Below, piece after piece: positions 7,029 to 13,509 of a stretch of 13,552 nucleotides of DNA. Under the pieces are notes generated by a model, which saw only the letters and a program-made list of their open reading frames with translations, was not told the origin of the DNA and searched no databases. Source of the stretch: JANOXC01 sp031418215. GTDB taxonomy: Bacteria; Bacteroidota; Bacteroidia; AKYH767-A; OLB10. Position numbers and translations under genes: made by a program. Every line of letters begins with the position of its first letter. Positions within the stretch are counted from its first letter, which is position 1. The stretch spans positions 1 through 13,552 of the forward strand of contig JANOXC010000004.1 of the NCBI GenBank assembly GCA_031418215.1, read 5' to 3'.

Positions 7029-7263
7029 TGAAATGAATCTTACTGCTTCCCAAGAAGTCTTTATCGCATTGGATTTTGTTTAGCAATGCTTTTGAAACGC
7101 TTTGCTGTAGCGGTTTTATTAACATTAAAGCATCAAGCCTGTTGATAAATCAGGTGTTTCAGGCCTTTTGACAAGTTGAAATACCTTGTAGTTCGCTGGT
7201 TGTGAGTATATATTTGCTCATCATTAACAATTAACCAATATTCATTAACTAAAATCAAAAAAC

Positions 7264-7536
7264 ATGAACAAAGGTGATTTAATTACCAAAATTGCAGCTG
7301 ATGCCAAGATCAGCAAAAATCAAGCTACTATGGCGCTGAATTCCTTTATGATGGCTACGAGTGCTTCTCTTAAAAAAGGAGAGAAGGTAACATTAGTAGG
7401 CTTCGGAACATTCGGCATCAGCAAGCGTTCTGCCCGTAAAGGACGTAACCCGCAAACCGGTAAAGTAATTCAGATTGCTGCTAAGAAAGTAGTTCGTTTC
7501 CGCGCCGGAACTGAATTATCTAAAAAAGTGAAGTAA
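7264..7536 (+). CDS. HU-family DNA-binding protein
   Basis: A 90-aa histone-like protein, the usual length. HU dimers bind and bend DNA without strong sequence preference, compacting the nucleoid and helping recombination and replication complexes. The N-terminal helices (MNKGDLITKIAADAKISKNQ) form the dimer body. The family signature GFGTFGISKRSARKGRNPQTGK (46-67, with gaps) leads into the beta arms, with the DNA-intercalating Pro63 in RNPQTG and basic residues around it. The C-terminus is AGTELSKKVK. All conserved positions are intact. The gene stands alone, with its own long upstream region and a clear terminator 24 bp after the stop. Confidence 0.95.
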   Translation: MNKGDLITKIAADAKISKNQATMALNSFMMATSASLKKGEKVTLVGFGTFGISKRSARKGRNPQTGKVIQIAAKKVVRFRAGTELSKKVK

Positions 7537-7559
7537 TCATTTTTTTCATTCAACATTTG

Positions 7560-7589
7560 ATCCTCCGCCTCCTAGCGGGGGATTTTTTT
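7560..7589 (+). terminator. Rho-independent terminator of the HU gene
   Basis: ATCCTCCGC (7560-7568) pairs with GCGGGGGAT (7575-7583), a 9-bp GC-rich stem with one G-U pair and a 6-nt loop, followed by a run of seven T (7583-7589). Confidence 0.88.
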
Positions 7590-7644
7590 ACGACTATATG
7601 ACAAACATCATTCCTTTAAAAAGTGGTTTTCAATACATACATTT

Positions 7645-7652
7645 TACTTTCG
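7645..7652 (+). promoter_or_regulatory. Candidate -7 element for the TolB-like gene
   Basis: TACTTTCG resembles TAnnTTTG with one mismatch and is followed by CGCG. It ends 17 nt before the ATG at 7670. No good TTTG sits at the expected distance upstream, only TTTT at 7627-7630, so the call is weak. Confidence 0.3.
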
Positions 7653-7669
7653 CGCGTTAATTCAATTTT

Positions 7670-8761
7670 ATGAAAAACTATAGCTTTTTTATTGCCCTCC
7701 TTTTTTACTCGTTCTTCCTTTCCGCACAAAACAAAAGCGGGCCTGCCTTTAATGCTAACACGTTATTATATGCCGGAGAAGAAAAACACTTAAGTAATGT
7801 AAGGCAATTGACTTTCGGTGGCGATAATGCTGAAGCTTACTTCAGTTTTAACGGACAAAAAATTTCATTTCAGGCGCATAATAAAGCATGGGGTGATGAA
7901 TGTGATCAGATTTATACTTATGCATTTTCAGAACCTGTGATGAAAGATCGTGCACCTGCTTTGATCAGCAAAAGTAAAGGTCGTACGACTTGTTCTTTTT
8001 TTATGCCTGGCGACTCTACTATCCTGTATGCTTCAACACACCTTGCCGGAACTGATTGTCCTCCTGTTGCAGCAAAACGTAGTGACGGCAAATATGTATG
8101 GTCCGTTTATTCCTCCTTCGATATTTTTATTGCTGACTTGCAAGGAAACATCATTAAACAACTTACCAATACTCCGGGTTACGATGCGGAAGGAACTGTT
8201 TCTCCAAAGGGCGACAAGATTGTTTTCACCAGCATGCGTTCAGGAGATCTTGAAATATATACCATGAATATTGATGGCAGCAATGTAAAGCAACTTACTC
8301 ATGACTTAGGATATGACGGCGGTGCTTTCTTTTCTCCTGATGGAAAGAAAATTATTTTTCGTGCATCAAGGCCAAAAACACCTGAAGAAATTAAAGAATA
8401 TAAAGATTTGCTGGCAGAAGGATTGGTTCAGCCTACTCAAATGGATCTATATATAATAAATGCTGATGGCAGCGGACTCAGAAAAGTTACGGACATGGGA
8501 AATGCTGAATGGGCACCGTTTTTTAATCATAAAGGGAATAAGGTGATTTTTTCTTCGAACTATAAATCAAAACGCGGACTCCCTTTCAACTTGTATATGT
8601 GTGATTTGAAAGGTAAAAAAATAGAGCAGATCACCTACGATGGAATGTTCGATGCTTTTCCAATGTTTTCACCTGATGGCAAAAAATTAATTTTTTCATC
8701 TAACAGGAATAACAACGGCAGCCGCGATACCAATCTTTTTATTGCTGATTGGAAAGATTAG
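7670..8761 (+). CDS. Exported TolB/PD40-type beta-propeller protein
   Basis: A 363-aa exported protein, likely periplasmic because it has no T9SS sorting domain. Signal peptide about 1-19 (MKNYSFFIALLFYSFFLSA, then QNKSG). The body holds repeats of the PD40/TolB type, each with SPDGKKIIF-like strands: about 58-69 (SFNGQKISF), 177-190 (VSPKGDKIVFTSMR), 219-232 (FFSPDGKKIIFRAS), 284-296 (FFNHKGNKVIFSS) and 330-345 (PMFSPDGKKLIFSSNR). Between them are I-x-DGSN-x-K-Q-L-T turns. Such propellers bind other proteins; a few are attached to peptidase domains, which are absent here, and no catalytic residues are evident. TolB itself is unlikely because the N-terminal TolB domain and tol neighbours are missing. 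A decayed copy of the last 40 codons occurs at 12656-12775. Confidence 0.86.
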   Translation: MKNYSFFIALLFYSFFLSAQNKSGPAFNANTLLYAGEEKHLSNVRQLTFGGDNAEAYFSFNGQKISFQAHNKAWGDECDQIYTYAFSEPVMKDRAPALISKSKGRTTCSFFMPGDSTILYASTHLAGTDCPPVAAKRSDGKYVWSVYSSFDIFIADLQGNIIKQLTNTPGYDAEGTVSPKGDKIVFTSMRSGDLEIYTMNIDGSNVKQLTHDLGYDGGAFFSPDGKKIIFRASRPKTPEEIKEYKDLLAEGLVQPTQMDLYIINADGSGLRKVTDMGNAEWAPFFNHKGNKVIFSSNYKSKRGLPFNLYMCDLKGKKIEQITYDGMFDAFPMFSPDGKKLIFSSNRNNNGSRDTNLFIADWKD

Positions 8762-8776
8762 GAATGTTCAACTTTT

Positions 8777-8796
8777 ACCGAAAAGTGCGCTAAGAA
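8777..8796 (+). repeat. Interspersed ACCGCAAAG-family repeat, copy 2 (half, degenerate)
   Basis: This 20-bp core begins ACCGAAAAGTGCGC and ends TAAGAA, one base from the copy 1 core. It starts 16 bp after the TolB-like stop codon, the same distance as copy 3 after the stop of the truncated paralogue. A clear second arm is not visible; only loosely related CACAAAG and CGTTGCG pieces follow. Confidence 0.65.
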
Positions 8797-8977
8797 AAAA
8801 ATACGTAGAGATCACAAAGTTTTTCTTTTCGTTGCGACAACCAATGCAAACTATACGGTAAATGGTTTTACTAAACCCTGAAAGAGAATTTTAATCCTTC
8901 TTCACTGTATTTAAAATGAGCAGGCTTGGCTATCACCCTTTCAAAGGTTGAGAGCCATTGAAAAAGTTTAATTTTTT

Positions 8978-10813
8978 TTAATCCTTTACCAACTTCTTCC
9001 TCTCAGCAAAACCCTTTTCATCTCTCACTTCAACTATATATATACCACTGCTTAAGGTGCTTATGTTAATTGGTGGGGAGGTGTTGCCATCCTTCGCTAA
9101 AGCTATGGATGGTAAAACTTGATGCAGTTGCTGCTTTCCGGTAATTTCATATATATAAACCGAAAACTTCGCATTTCCCTTCTCTACAGGAGAGGAGGGG
9201 CCGGGGGTGATGCTGATTGTTACTTCATCCCCTGCAGGATTAGGATATATATTAAACTCAAAACTCTTTTCCTCCATTTCATGCACAGCAACTACCGCTT
9301 CACTATCCACTACGCCAACCATCCATATATCATAAACACCAATGGTAATTTCTGACTTATCACCGCCTATTGCTCGCTCTGCAGTGTTTAATCCTTTGCT
9401 GTATCCACCAATAATATAATAACCCGGACTCATTTCCACTACCTGCTGTGCAACGTCTCTTCCTGGTCCGCCAAACCGTTTATCCCATTGCTTATAACCA
9501 GCATGATCCAGCTTCAACATCCAGTAATCCTCCAATCCTTTGCCCGCCTCACTTACATCGCCGCAGGGTAAACTGTCTTTTATATTGCTTACAAATAAAA
9601 AGCCTCCGTCACTGGTGCTGATGCCATCAACAGTATTCGCTCCATAAGTCGGTTCATTGAATGTCGGTCCTAAAAAATCAAAACCAACACATGAGCCGTA
9701 TCTTTTGTCCCACAATTTATTGCCTGCACTGTCAATCATAACCATCCATAGTGAAGTATCATTGTATCCATTGGTACTTACATCATAACTCATGGGTGAA
9801 AGTGTACGCCCGTACAATAAATATTCATTGTTGCCTGCATCAATAATACCGTTAAGCCAGTCGTTTTTACTGCCTCCGTATCGTTGCTGCCAGATAATGT
9901 TACCGAAAGTATCCAGGTGCAATACATAAAAATCATAATATGGACTTTGGTAGGCACTTACCGTTTGATTGCAACTTGCCTGTGAAGTGGTGATTCCTCC
10001 CAACAAAAATCCTCCTGTGGACATTGGCATTATGGATGTTGCCCAATCCACACTGTCACCGCCATACATCCTGTTCCATTCATTGGTCAGGGTATCTGTT
10101 GGATTTACTTTGTAGAATAACATGTCTTTGGGTCTAAAAGGAGGCATACCAATATTGGAAATAAAAGGGCAATTGGTAATTTCAAGATCACCTCCATATA
10201 TACTATCTGCTACCACAGCCCTGCCCGAAACATAAATACTGCCGTTGACCGCCTTAACATCAGTTGAAATTGCATAGCCTCCATTCACCGGAACTGGAAC
10301 TGTAGTAGTATCTGTTCCACCTCCAAATCGCTTATTCCATAAAATGGTGCCTGTAGTATCAAAAGCAACTATCCATATTCCATATATACCTGAACCTCCA
10401 CCTGTTCCGGGGGTGAGAGGAGCGGTAACATCACCTCCAACATATGAACTGCCAATATCTGCCGTCATCAGGATCGTATTTTTATCCATAACAGATAATC
10501 CTCTTGTAAATAAGGCCCCATAAAAATCTCTATCCCATTTTTTATTGCCGTTGGCATCCATCATGATAATCCAAGAAGCAGCCGCAAAAGGTGGGAAGTA
10601 TGGCATTGTTTTATCATAACCGGAATCCGAAGTACTATAACTTGCTATGATTAACTGGTCATCACCTGCTTTTTCCATTTGCAGGAAGATTCCGTCGTAT
10701 GTCCAATCGCCCTGGTAAACATTGTCCCAGAGTTTATATATATTTTGCCCTGAAGCAACTGAGGTAATCAGGGTTGCCGCAAGCAGCAACCCTGATTTTA
10801 ATAACCAACGCAT
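8978..10813 (-). CDS. T9SS-exported repeat protein with W-x-x-R-F/Y-G-G propeller-like repeats
   Basis: A 611-aa secreted or surface protein. Signal peptide about 1-22 (MRWLLKSGLLLAATLITSVA, then SG/QNIYK). The body carries about six related units: LWNKRFGGGTDT, EWNRMYGGDSVDWATS, IWQQRYGGSKNDWLNG, LWDKRYGSC and QWDKRFGGPGRDVAQQ, most followed by GGFLLGG or YYIIGGYS strands. This pattern is common in Bacteroidota surface proteins and suggests a beta-propeller. No enzyme motif is seen. The C-terminal type A sorting domain is about 518-611 (FNIYPNPAGDEVTIS..., LSSGIYIVEV). Its ATG lies 1 nt after the stop of the upstream T9SS gene (TAA-T-ATG), so the two are very probably one transcript and translationally coupled. 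The product's target is unknown. Confidence 0.84.
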   Translation of the reverse strand: MRWLLKSGLLLAATLITSVASGQNIYKLWDNVYQGDWTYDGIFLQMEKAGDDQLIIASYSTSDSGYDKTMPYFPPFAAASWIIMMDANGNKKWDRDFYGALFTRGLSVMDKNTILMTADIGSSYVGGDVTAPLTPGTGGGSGIYGIWIVAFDTTGTILWNKRFGGGTDTTTVPVPVNGGYAISTDVKAVNGSIYVSGRAVVADSIYGGDLEITNCPFISNIGMPPFRPKDMLFYKVNPTDTLTNEWNRMYGGDSVDWATSIMPMSTGGFLLGGITTSQASCNQTVSAYQSPYYDFYVLHLDTFGNIIWQQRYGGSKNDWLNGIIDAGNNEYLLYGRTLSPMSYDVSTNGYNDTSLWMVMIDSAGNKLWDKRYGSCVGFDFLGPTFNEPTYGANTVDGISTSDGGFLFVSNIKDSLPCGDVSEAGKGLEDYWMLKLDHAGYKQWDKRFGGPGRDVAQQVVEMSPGYYIIGGYSKGLNTAERAIGGDKSEITIGVYDIWMVGVVDSEAVVAVHEMEEKSFEFNIYPNPAGDEVTISITPGPSSPVEKGNAKFSVYIYEITGKQQLHQVLPSIALAKDGNTSPPINISTLSSGIYIVEVRDEKGFAERKKLVKD

Positions 10814-10814
10814 A

Positions 10815-12395
10815 TTACTGTTTTAAAAATTTAACCGTGGTTACATTGCCGTCTTCATCAGTTGACTTTAAAAAATACAAACCGTTAGGAAGTGTTACTA
10901 CGTTTTTATTAAGTGTATTTTCCAATACCCTGCTGTTACCATCAATGGTATTAATAATACGCCCTGTAGCATCCGTAAGTATTGTTGTCGCCAGATTATC
11001 TTTTGCATTAATGTTGATTGACGAGGTAACAGGATTGGGATAAAGCACTAGCTTAGTTGTGTTATTCATTTCCGCTTTTCTCAGTTGAGTACTGCTATAC
11101 GGCATTGTTTTATACTCTAAATTACCGAAACTATTTTCAATATAAAAATATATCATTTCCGTCTGACTAAATCCTGATGCTGTGGTTAGTTGTGTAAATC
11201 CACCATTTAATTGCACCTGCATATCGCCACTATAGGTGGGGTCGAAGGTATTAGTTGCCAAAGTGTATGTAGCCGTATGTGCCAGTCCTTCAAATGTGGA
11301 AGTGCCATCAAAATAATCCCATGCTGTTACAGAAAATACATCAATCGGGTCGGTAACAACGGTTGGATGAGTATTGCGAATTCCGGATATTACCGGTGTT
11401 GGCAATAAAATGGATGACAAGGCATAGGTGGAACGATTGATACCAAACAAATATATTGATTCTGTACCCGAACAATCATCTTTATAAGCTACAGATGCAT
11501 GGGGAATATAGCCTCCCAAAAATGCTTGATAGCCATCATTTACGGAAACAGAAGGCTGAAATGTAATACAAGAATTGGGAACTTCAGCCAGATCATCGGC
11601 GTTTGTCATAATATCCCATGTTCCACCGGGAAATAAATCGCGAAACTGAATTGCCGCTGCCATAATGGTATAGCCCTGCTTGGTAACAAAGGTCAGATAA
11701 ACACTTCCATCAAATGGTGCAATATTAACATTGTTGTCGAATGTTACATCTGCATCCGGTTCAGACATATCATAATTATTTCGTGTAATTAAACCGGCAG
11801 TTCCCATATTTATTGTTGTTGGACTGTCAATATAGCCCACCCATTGACCAATATGTTTGATGGAATATGGAGCGATCCCCTCATCATTTACAACTACAAA
11901 ATGACCATTTTCATCACCAGCAACACTAATTGTTTTTGTACTTAATGTGGAAATAGAATTTGGAATCGTGGCAAAATAAATAGCTGCAAAACCGCTTCCA
12001 CTCCAAAGCTGAATTTCTATGCGTCCTTCATCTTGACCGCCTCCAATATCAACATAATATACCATTACCGCAAAAATGGCAACAGTCCCACTAAAATCCT
12101 TGCTCACAAGGGCGATTTCAGGACGATAAATAGGGGTGAGGCCTGATCCAACTGTGAAAGCTTGAGTCGATGAGACCCCAGAGCCATTATCATAGGCCCA
12201 TCCCTGATTACCAACAACTCCATTTCCATCCCATGCAAAAACCTTCATGGTGTTGCCACCAGCATTGTAAGTTAATCCATCACAACTCAGATGTTGGATA
12301 ACGCCTCCAGTAATACCGACATAAGTACCGCCAATTAATGCCGGAACAATTGGAGATTGGGCTCTTAAATTTGTCATACTTAAAATTAACAGCAA
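10815..12395 (-). CDS. T9SS-exported protein of unknown function, start out of frame (possible phase-OFF)
   Basis: A 526-codon frame counted from the TTG at 12395. The body (about 15-440) is rich in Gly, Thr and aromatic residues and looks all-beta; I recognise no enzyme. The C-terminal sorting domain is about 448-526 (KLVLYPNPVTSSIN..., LPNGLYFLKS). The start is the odd part. In-frame residues upstream of TTG read KQAIKLCFLLLILSMTNLRA then QS, a good signal peptide, yet no ATG precedes it in frame; the nearest options are ATT (12410), TTG (12395) or an ATG at 12377 that would lose most of the signal. An ATG at 12469 begins METKNQNQSRV but is out of frame because of the heptamer repeat at 12424-12447: 74 nt separate it from the TTG, and one added unit (81 nt) or two fewer (60 nt) restores the frame. 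It is followed after 1 nt by a second T9SS gene. Confidence 0.75.
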   Translation of the reverse strand: MLLILSMTNLRAQSPIVPALIGGTYVGITGGVIQHLSCDGLTYNAGGNTMKVFAWDGNGVVGNQGWAYDNGSGVSSTQAFTVGSGLTPIYRPEIALVSKDFSGTVAIFAVMVYYVDIGGGQDEGRIEIQLWSGSGFAAIYFATIPNSISTLSTKTISVAGDENGHFVVVNDEGIAPYSIKHIGQWVGYIDSPTTINMGTAGLITRNNYDMSEPDADVTFDNNVNIAPFDGSVYLTFVTKQGYTIMAAAIQFRDLFPGGTWDIMTNADDLAEVPNSCITFQPSVSVNDGYQAFLGGYIPHASVAYKDDCSGTESIYLFGINRSTYALSSILLPTPVISGIRNTHPTVVTDPIDVFSVTAWDYFDGTSTFEGLAHTATYTLATNTFDPTYSGDMQVQLNGGFTQLTTASGFSQTEMIYFYIENSFGNLEYKTMPYSSTQLRKAEMNNTTKLVLYPNPVTSSININAKDNLATTILTDATGRIINTIDGNSRVLENTLNKNVVTLPNGLYFLKSTDEDGNVTTVKFLKQ

Positions 12396-12469
12396 AAAGC
12401 ATAATTTAATCGCCTGTTTAAAAACTCTTGACTCTTGACTCTTGACTGATTTTGATTTTTGGTTTCCAT
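12386..12469 (-). other. 27-codon leader ORF: likely true start, frameshifted by repeat number
   Basis: ATG at 12469 reads METKNQNQSRVKSQE, then leaves the signal-peptide frame inside the heptamer repeat, continuing FLNRRLNYAFCC before TAA (12386-12388). If the repeat held one more unit, the same ATG would give METKNQNQSRVKSQESRVFK followed by QAIKLCFLLLILSM, a normal basic N-region plus hydrophobic core. An ATG at 12375-12377 lies 8 nt past the stop and could allow reinitiation of a product lacking the signal peptide. Confidence 0.6.
12424..12447. repeat. Heptanucleotide tandem repeat (ACTCTTG x3.4)
   Basis: Three perfect ACTCTTG units (12424-12430, 12431-12437, 12438-12444) and a partial ACT. 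On the coding (minus) strand the unit is AGTCAAG. Seven is not a multiple of three, so every unit gained or lost changes the reading frame between the ATG at 12469 and the signal peptide of the T9SS gene. This geometry is that of a slipped-strand contingency locus. Confidence 0.9.
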
Positions 12470-12655
12470 AAATTTAGTTTTTTAAAAGGTTTAAATATTA
12501 AAATGACCTGAAAAATAAAAATACTCCATACGGTAAATGTATGAATATAAATTACTAGTAATCAATATTTAGCAACTTTATTTATACTAATAACAAGTTG
12601 TAAGTAGATAGAATTAAGTATTAAAAGGCAAAATATTGAAAATAGAACTGATGTT

Positions 12656-12775
12656 GGAATGTTCGATGCTTTTCCAATGTTTTCTTCTGATGTCAAAAAA
12701 TTAATTTTTTCCTCCAACAGGAATAATAACGGTACACGTGATACCAATTTGTTTATCGCTGATTGGAAAGATTAG
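12656..12775 (+). pseudogene. Decayed 3' copy of the TolB-like propeller gene
   Basis: These 120 bp match 8642-8761 without gaps, with about 13 mismatches by eye, including the shared stop TAG. The 39 encoded residues (GMFDAFPMFSSDVKKLIFSS...) differ from the intact protein at three sites: Pro to Ser, Gly to Val and Ser to Thr. Most of the nucleotide changes are synonymous. Upstream of 12656 weak similarity continues to about 12623 but with a 1-nt deletion and then is lost; there is no start or signal peptide. Similarity runs on past the stop into the ACCGCAAAG repeat at the same 16-bp distance. It is a remnant of a paralogue, not a new gene. Confidence 0.88.
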
Positions 12776-12790
12776 GATAATGCGTTTTTT

Positions 12791-12886
12791 ACCGCAAAGT
12801 GCACTAAGAAAAGAAAACGCAAAGTGCGCGATGTTTTAACTTTTTTCTTCGCGTTTCTTTGCGAAAACCTTTGCGGACTTTGCGGT
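12791..12886. repeat. Interspersed palindromic repeat (ACCGCAAAG family), copy 3
   Basis: Outer arms ACCGCAAAGT (12791-12800) and ACTTTGCGGT (12877-12886) are perfect; inner arms CGCAAAG (12818-12824) and CTTTGCG (12857-12863) nest within. The left 20 bp differ by one base from the copy 1 core. Several CGCAAAG words recur inside. In RNA it would fold as a long imperfect hairpin. Confidence 0.82.
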
Positions 12887-13078
12887 TAAAAATTATTGTT
12901 CATTACAAACGAAAAATATAATTTAAAAACGCCCGATGGAGGAATGAAGCATCTCCGGATTATTCTGAGAGAAGTTTTAATTAATAGCATGATGATTTTT
13001 CTTCAATGTAGATTACGAGATTCTTCGCCCCGAGTCATCGCATAGGAGTCAAGCTAAAATATTGTTAATTTGTTGAAA

Positions 13079-13095
13079 GTCCCGTAGTGACGGGA
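13079..13095. repeat. CCGTAG palindrome 1 (variant)
   Basis: TCCCG (13080-13084) and CGGGA (13091-13095) flank TAGTGA. It begins 21 nt inside the left inverted arm of the element. Confidence 0.6.
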
Positions 13096-13205
13096 TAAAA
13101 GTTCAATCATCAGACTATCATTGATAGGGCCTTCTTAGAAGAAGCAGTAGACAATTAAAGGTTTGTTATGAAAACTAGAAAAAAAGGAGGAGATTCAACT
13201 CATAA

Positions 13206-13369
13206 GTCCCGTAGGGACCAAATACTGCTAACATCACCATACGAATAAACATAAGCCCCGTAGGGACGTAATATTCAGTGTGAAATATGATGCAACCAAA
13301 AATCACGTTCCTACGGAACTTAGGCATTTTAGTGGTTTTGATGTTACCAAAATGTCGTTCCTACGGAAC
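13206..13369. repeat. Row of four CCGTAG palindromes at 49-52 bp spacing
   Basis: GTCCC-GTA-GGGAC (13206-13218), GCCCC-GTA-GGGAC (13255-13267), GTTCC-TAC-GGAAC (13307-13319) and the same again (13357-13369). The last two are in the opposite orientation to the first two, so the set is itself a head-to-head pair. Centres are 49, 52 and 50 bp apart, and the 36-39 bp between units are unrelated to each other. The first two units share a longer flank starting CATAAG. Confidence 0.8.
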
Positions 13370-13427
13370 TGTTAAAAGAAATATAGGAAATTAGCCTGAC
13401 GGGTATGCGAGTCCTCGGGGCTCAGAA

Positions 13428-13466
13428 GGACAAAGCAGGATTAATGAAAATTAATCACTGTTGTCC
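13428..13466. repeat. Strong hairpin with GAAA loop beside the inverted-end element
   Basis: GGACAA (13428-13433) pairs with TTGTCC (13461-13466), CAG (13436-13438) with CTG (13458-13460), and GATTAAT (13439-13445) with ATTAATC (13450-13456), leaving GAAA as the loop. That is 16 pairs with one 2-nt and one 1-nt bulge. It abuts the right arm of the 13021-13427 element with no gap, so it may be part of the same structure or the outer end of the next element. Confidence 0.6.
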
Positions 13467-13479
13467 GACAAAAATAATA

Positions 13480-13509
13480 AAAGGATGAGCCATTTTTAGC
13501 TCACCCTTT
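13480..13509 (-). terminator. Hairpin, terminator-like on the minus strand
   Basis: AAAGG-A-TGAGC (13480-13490) pairs with GCTCA-C-CCTTT (13499-13509), 10 pairs with one A-C mismatch and an 8-nt loop. On the minus strand it is followed by a T-rich tail (TTATTATTTTTG). On the plus strand it lies 35 bp before an ATG at 13545 that runs off the window edge (ATG GAT AA), so it could also be a leader hairpin for that gene. Confidence 0.5.

Larger units (their letters stand above)
6811..7263. other. 453-bp divergent intergenic region between ECF sigma and HU
   Basis: No gene is seen here. On the sigma side are the leader palindromes (6812-6872). In the middle, GCCGTATT (6930-6937) and AATACGGC (6966-6973) form an 8-bp inverted repeat, followed by a perfect 10-bp palindrome GGCAATTGCC (6971-6980), a plausible operator. 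A promoter candidate for HU is at 6999-7028. The HU leader then contains ATGCTTT/AAAGCAT (7086-7092, 7127-7133) with a nested CGCT/AGCG, and GCCTG/CAGGC (7137-7141, 7160-7164) followed by a short T run. The last 50 bp before the HU ATG are A-rich. Confidence 0.5.
13021..13427. mobile_element. Candidate non-coding element with 37-bp imperfect inverted ends
   Basis: The left arm (13021-13057) and right arm (13391-13427) are inverted copies with about 28 of 37 positions matching and no gaps. Matching blocks are GCCCCGAG, TCGCATA, GTCA and GCTAA, split by 3-nt, 3-nt and 1-nt mismatches. Each arm is exactly 21 nt from a CCGTAG-type palindrome on its inner side (13079 and 13369), so the symmetry extends beyond the arms. 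The interior holds no convincing gene but five CCGTAG palindromes and two others. It could be a miniature (non-autonomous) mobile element, a pair of inverted repeat-family members, or a long structured RNA. No target duplication was seen. Confidence 0.5.

Noticed and set aside
8928..8979. Terminator between the TolB-like gene and the convergent T9SS gene
   Set aside because: GGCT/AGCC arms around CCTTTCAAAGG are interrupted, and the T8 run is 15 nt away, so the structure is too weak to call.
12562..12747. 61-aa minus-strand ORF
   Set aside because: It is antisense to the decayed TolB-like copy and AT-rich leader; composition is poor and there is no family resemblance.
13168..13248. 26-codon plus-strand ORF after a GTTATG
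   Set aside because: It runs through a CCGTAG palindrome of a repeat family and has no recognisable features.
13206..13369. CRISPR array
   Set aside because: Repeats are only 13 bp, they change orientation halfway, and no cas gene is present.
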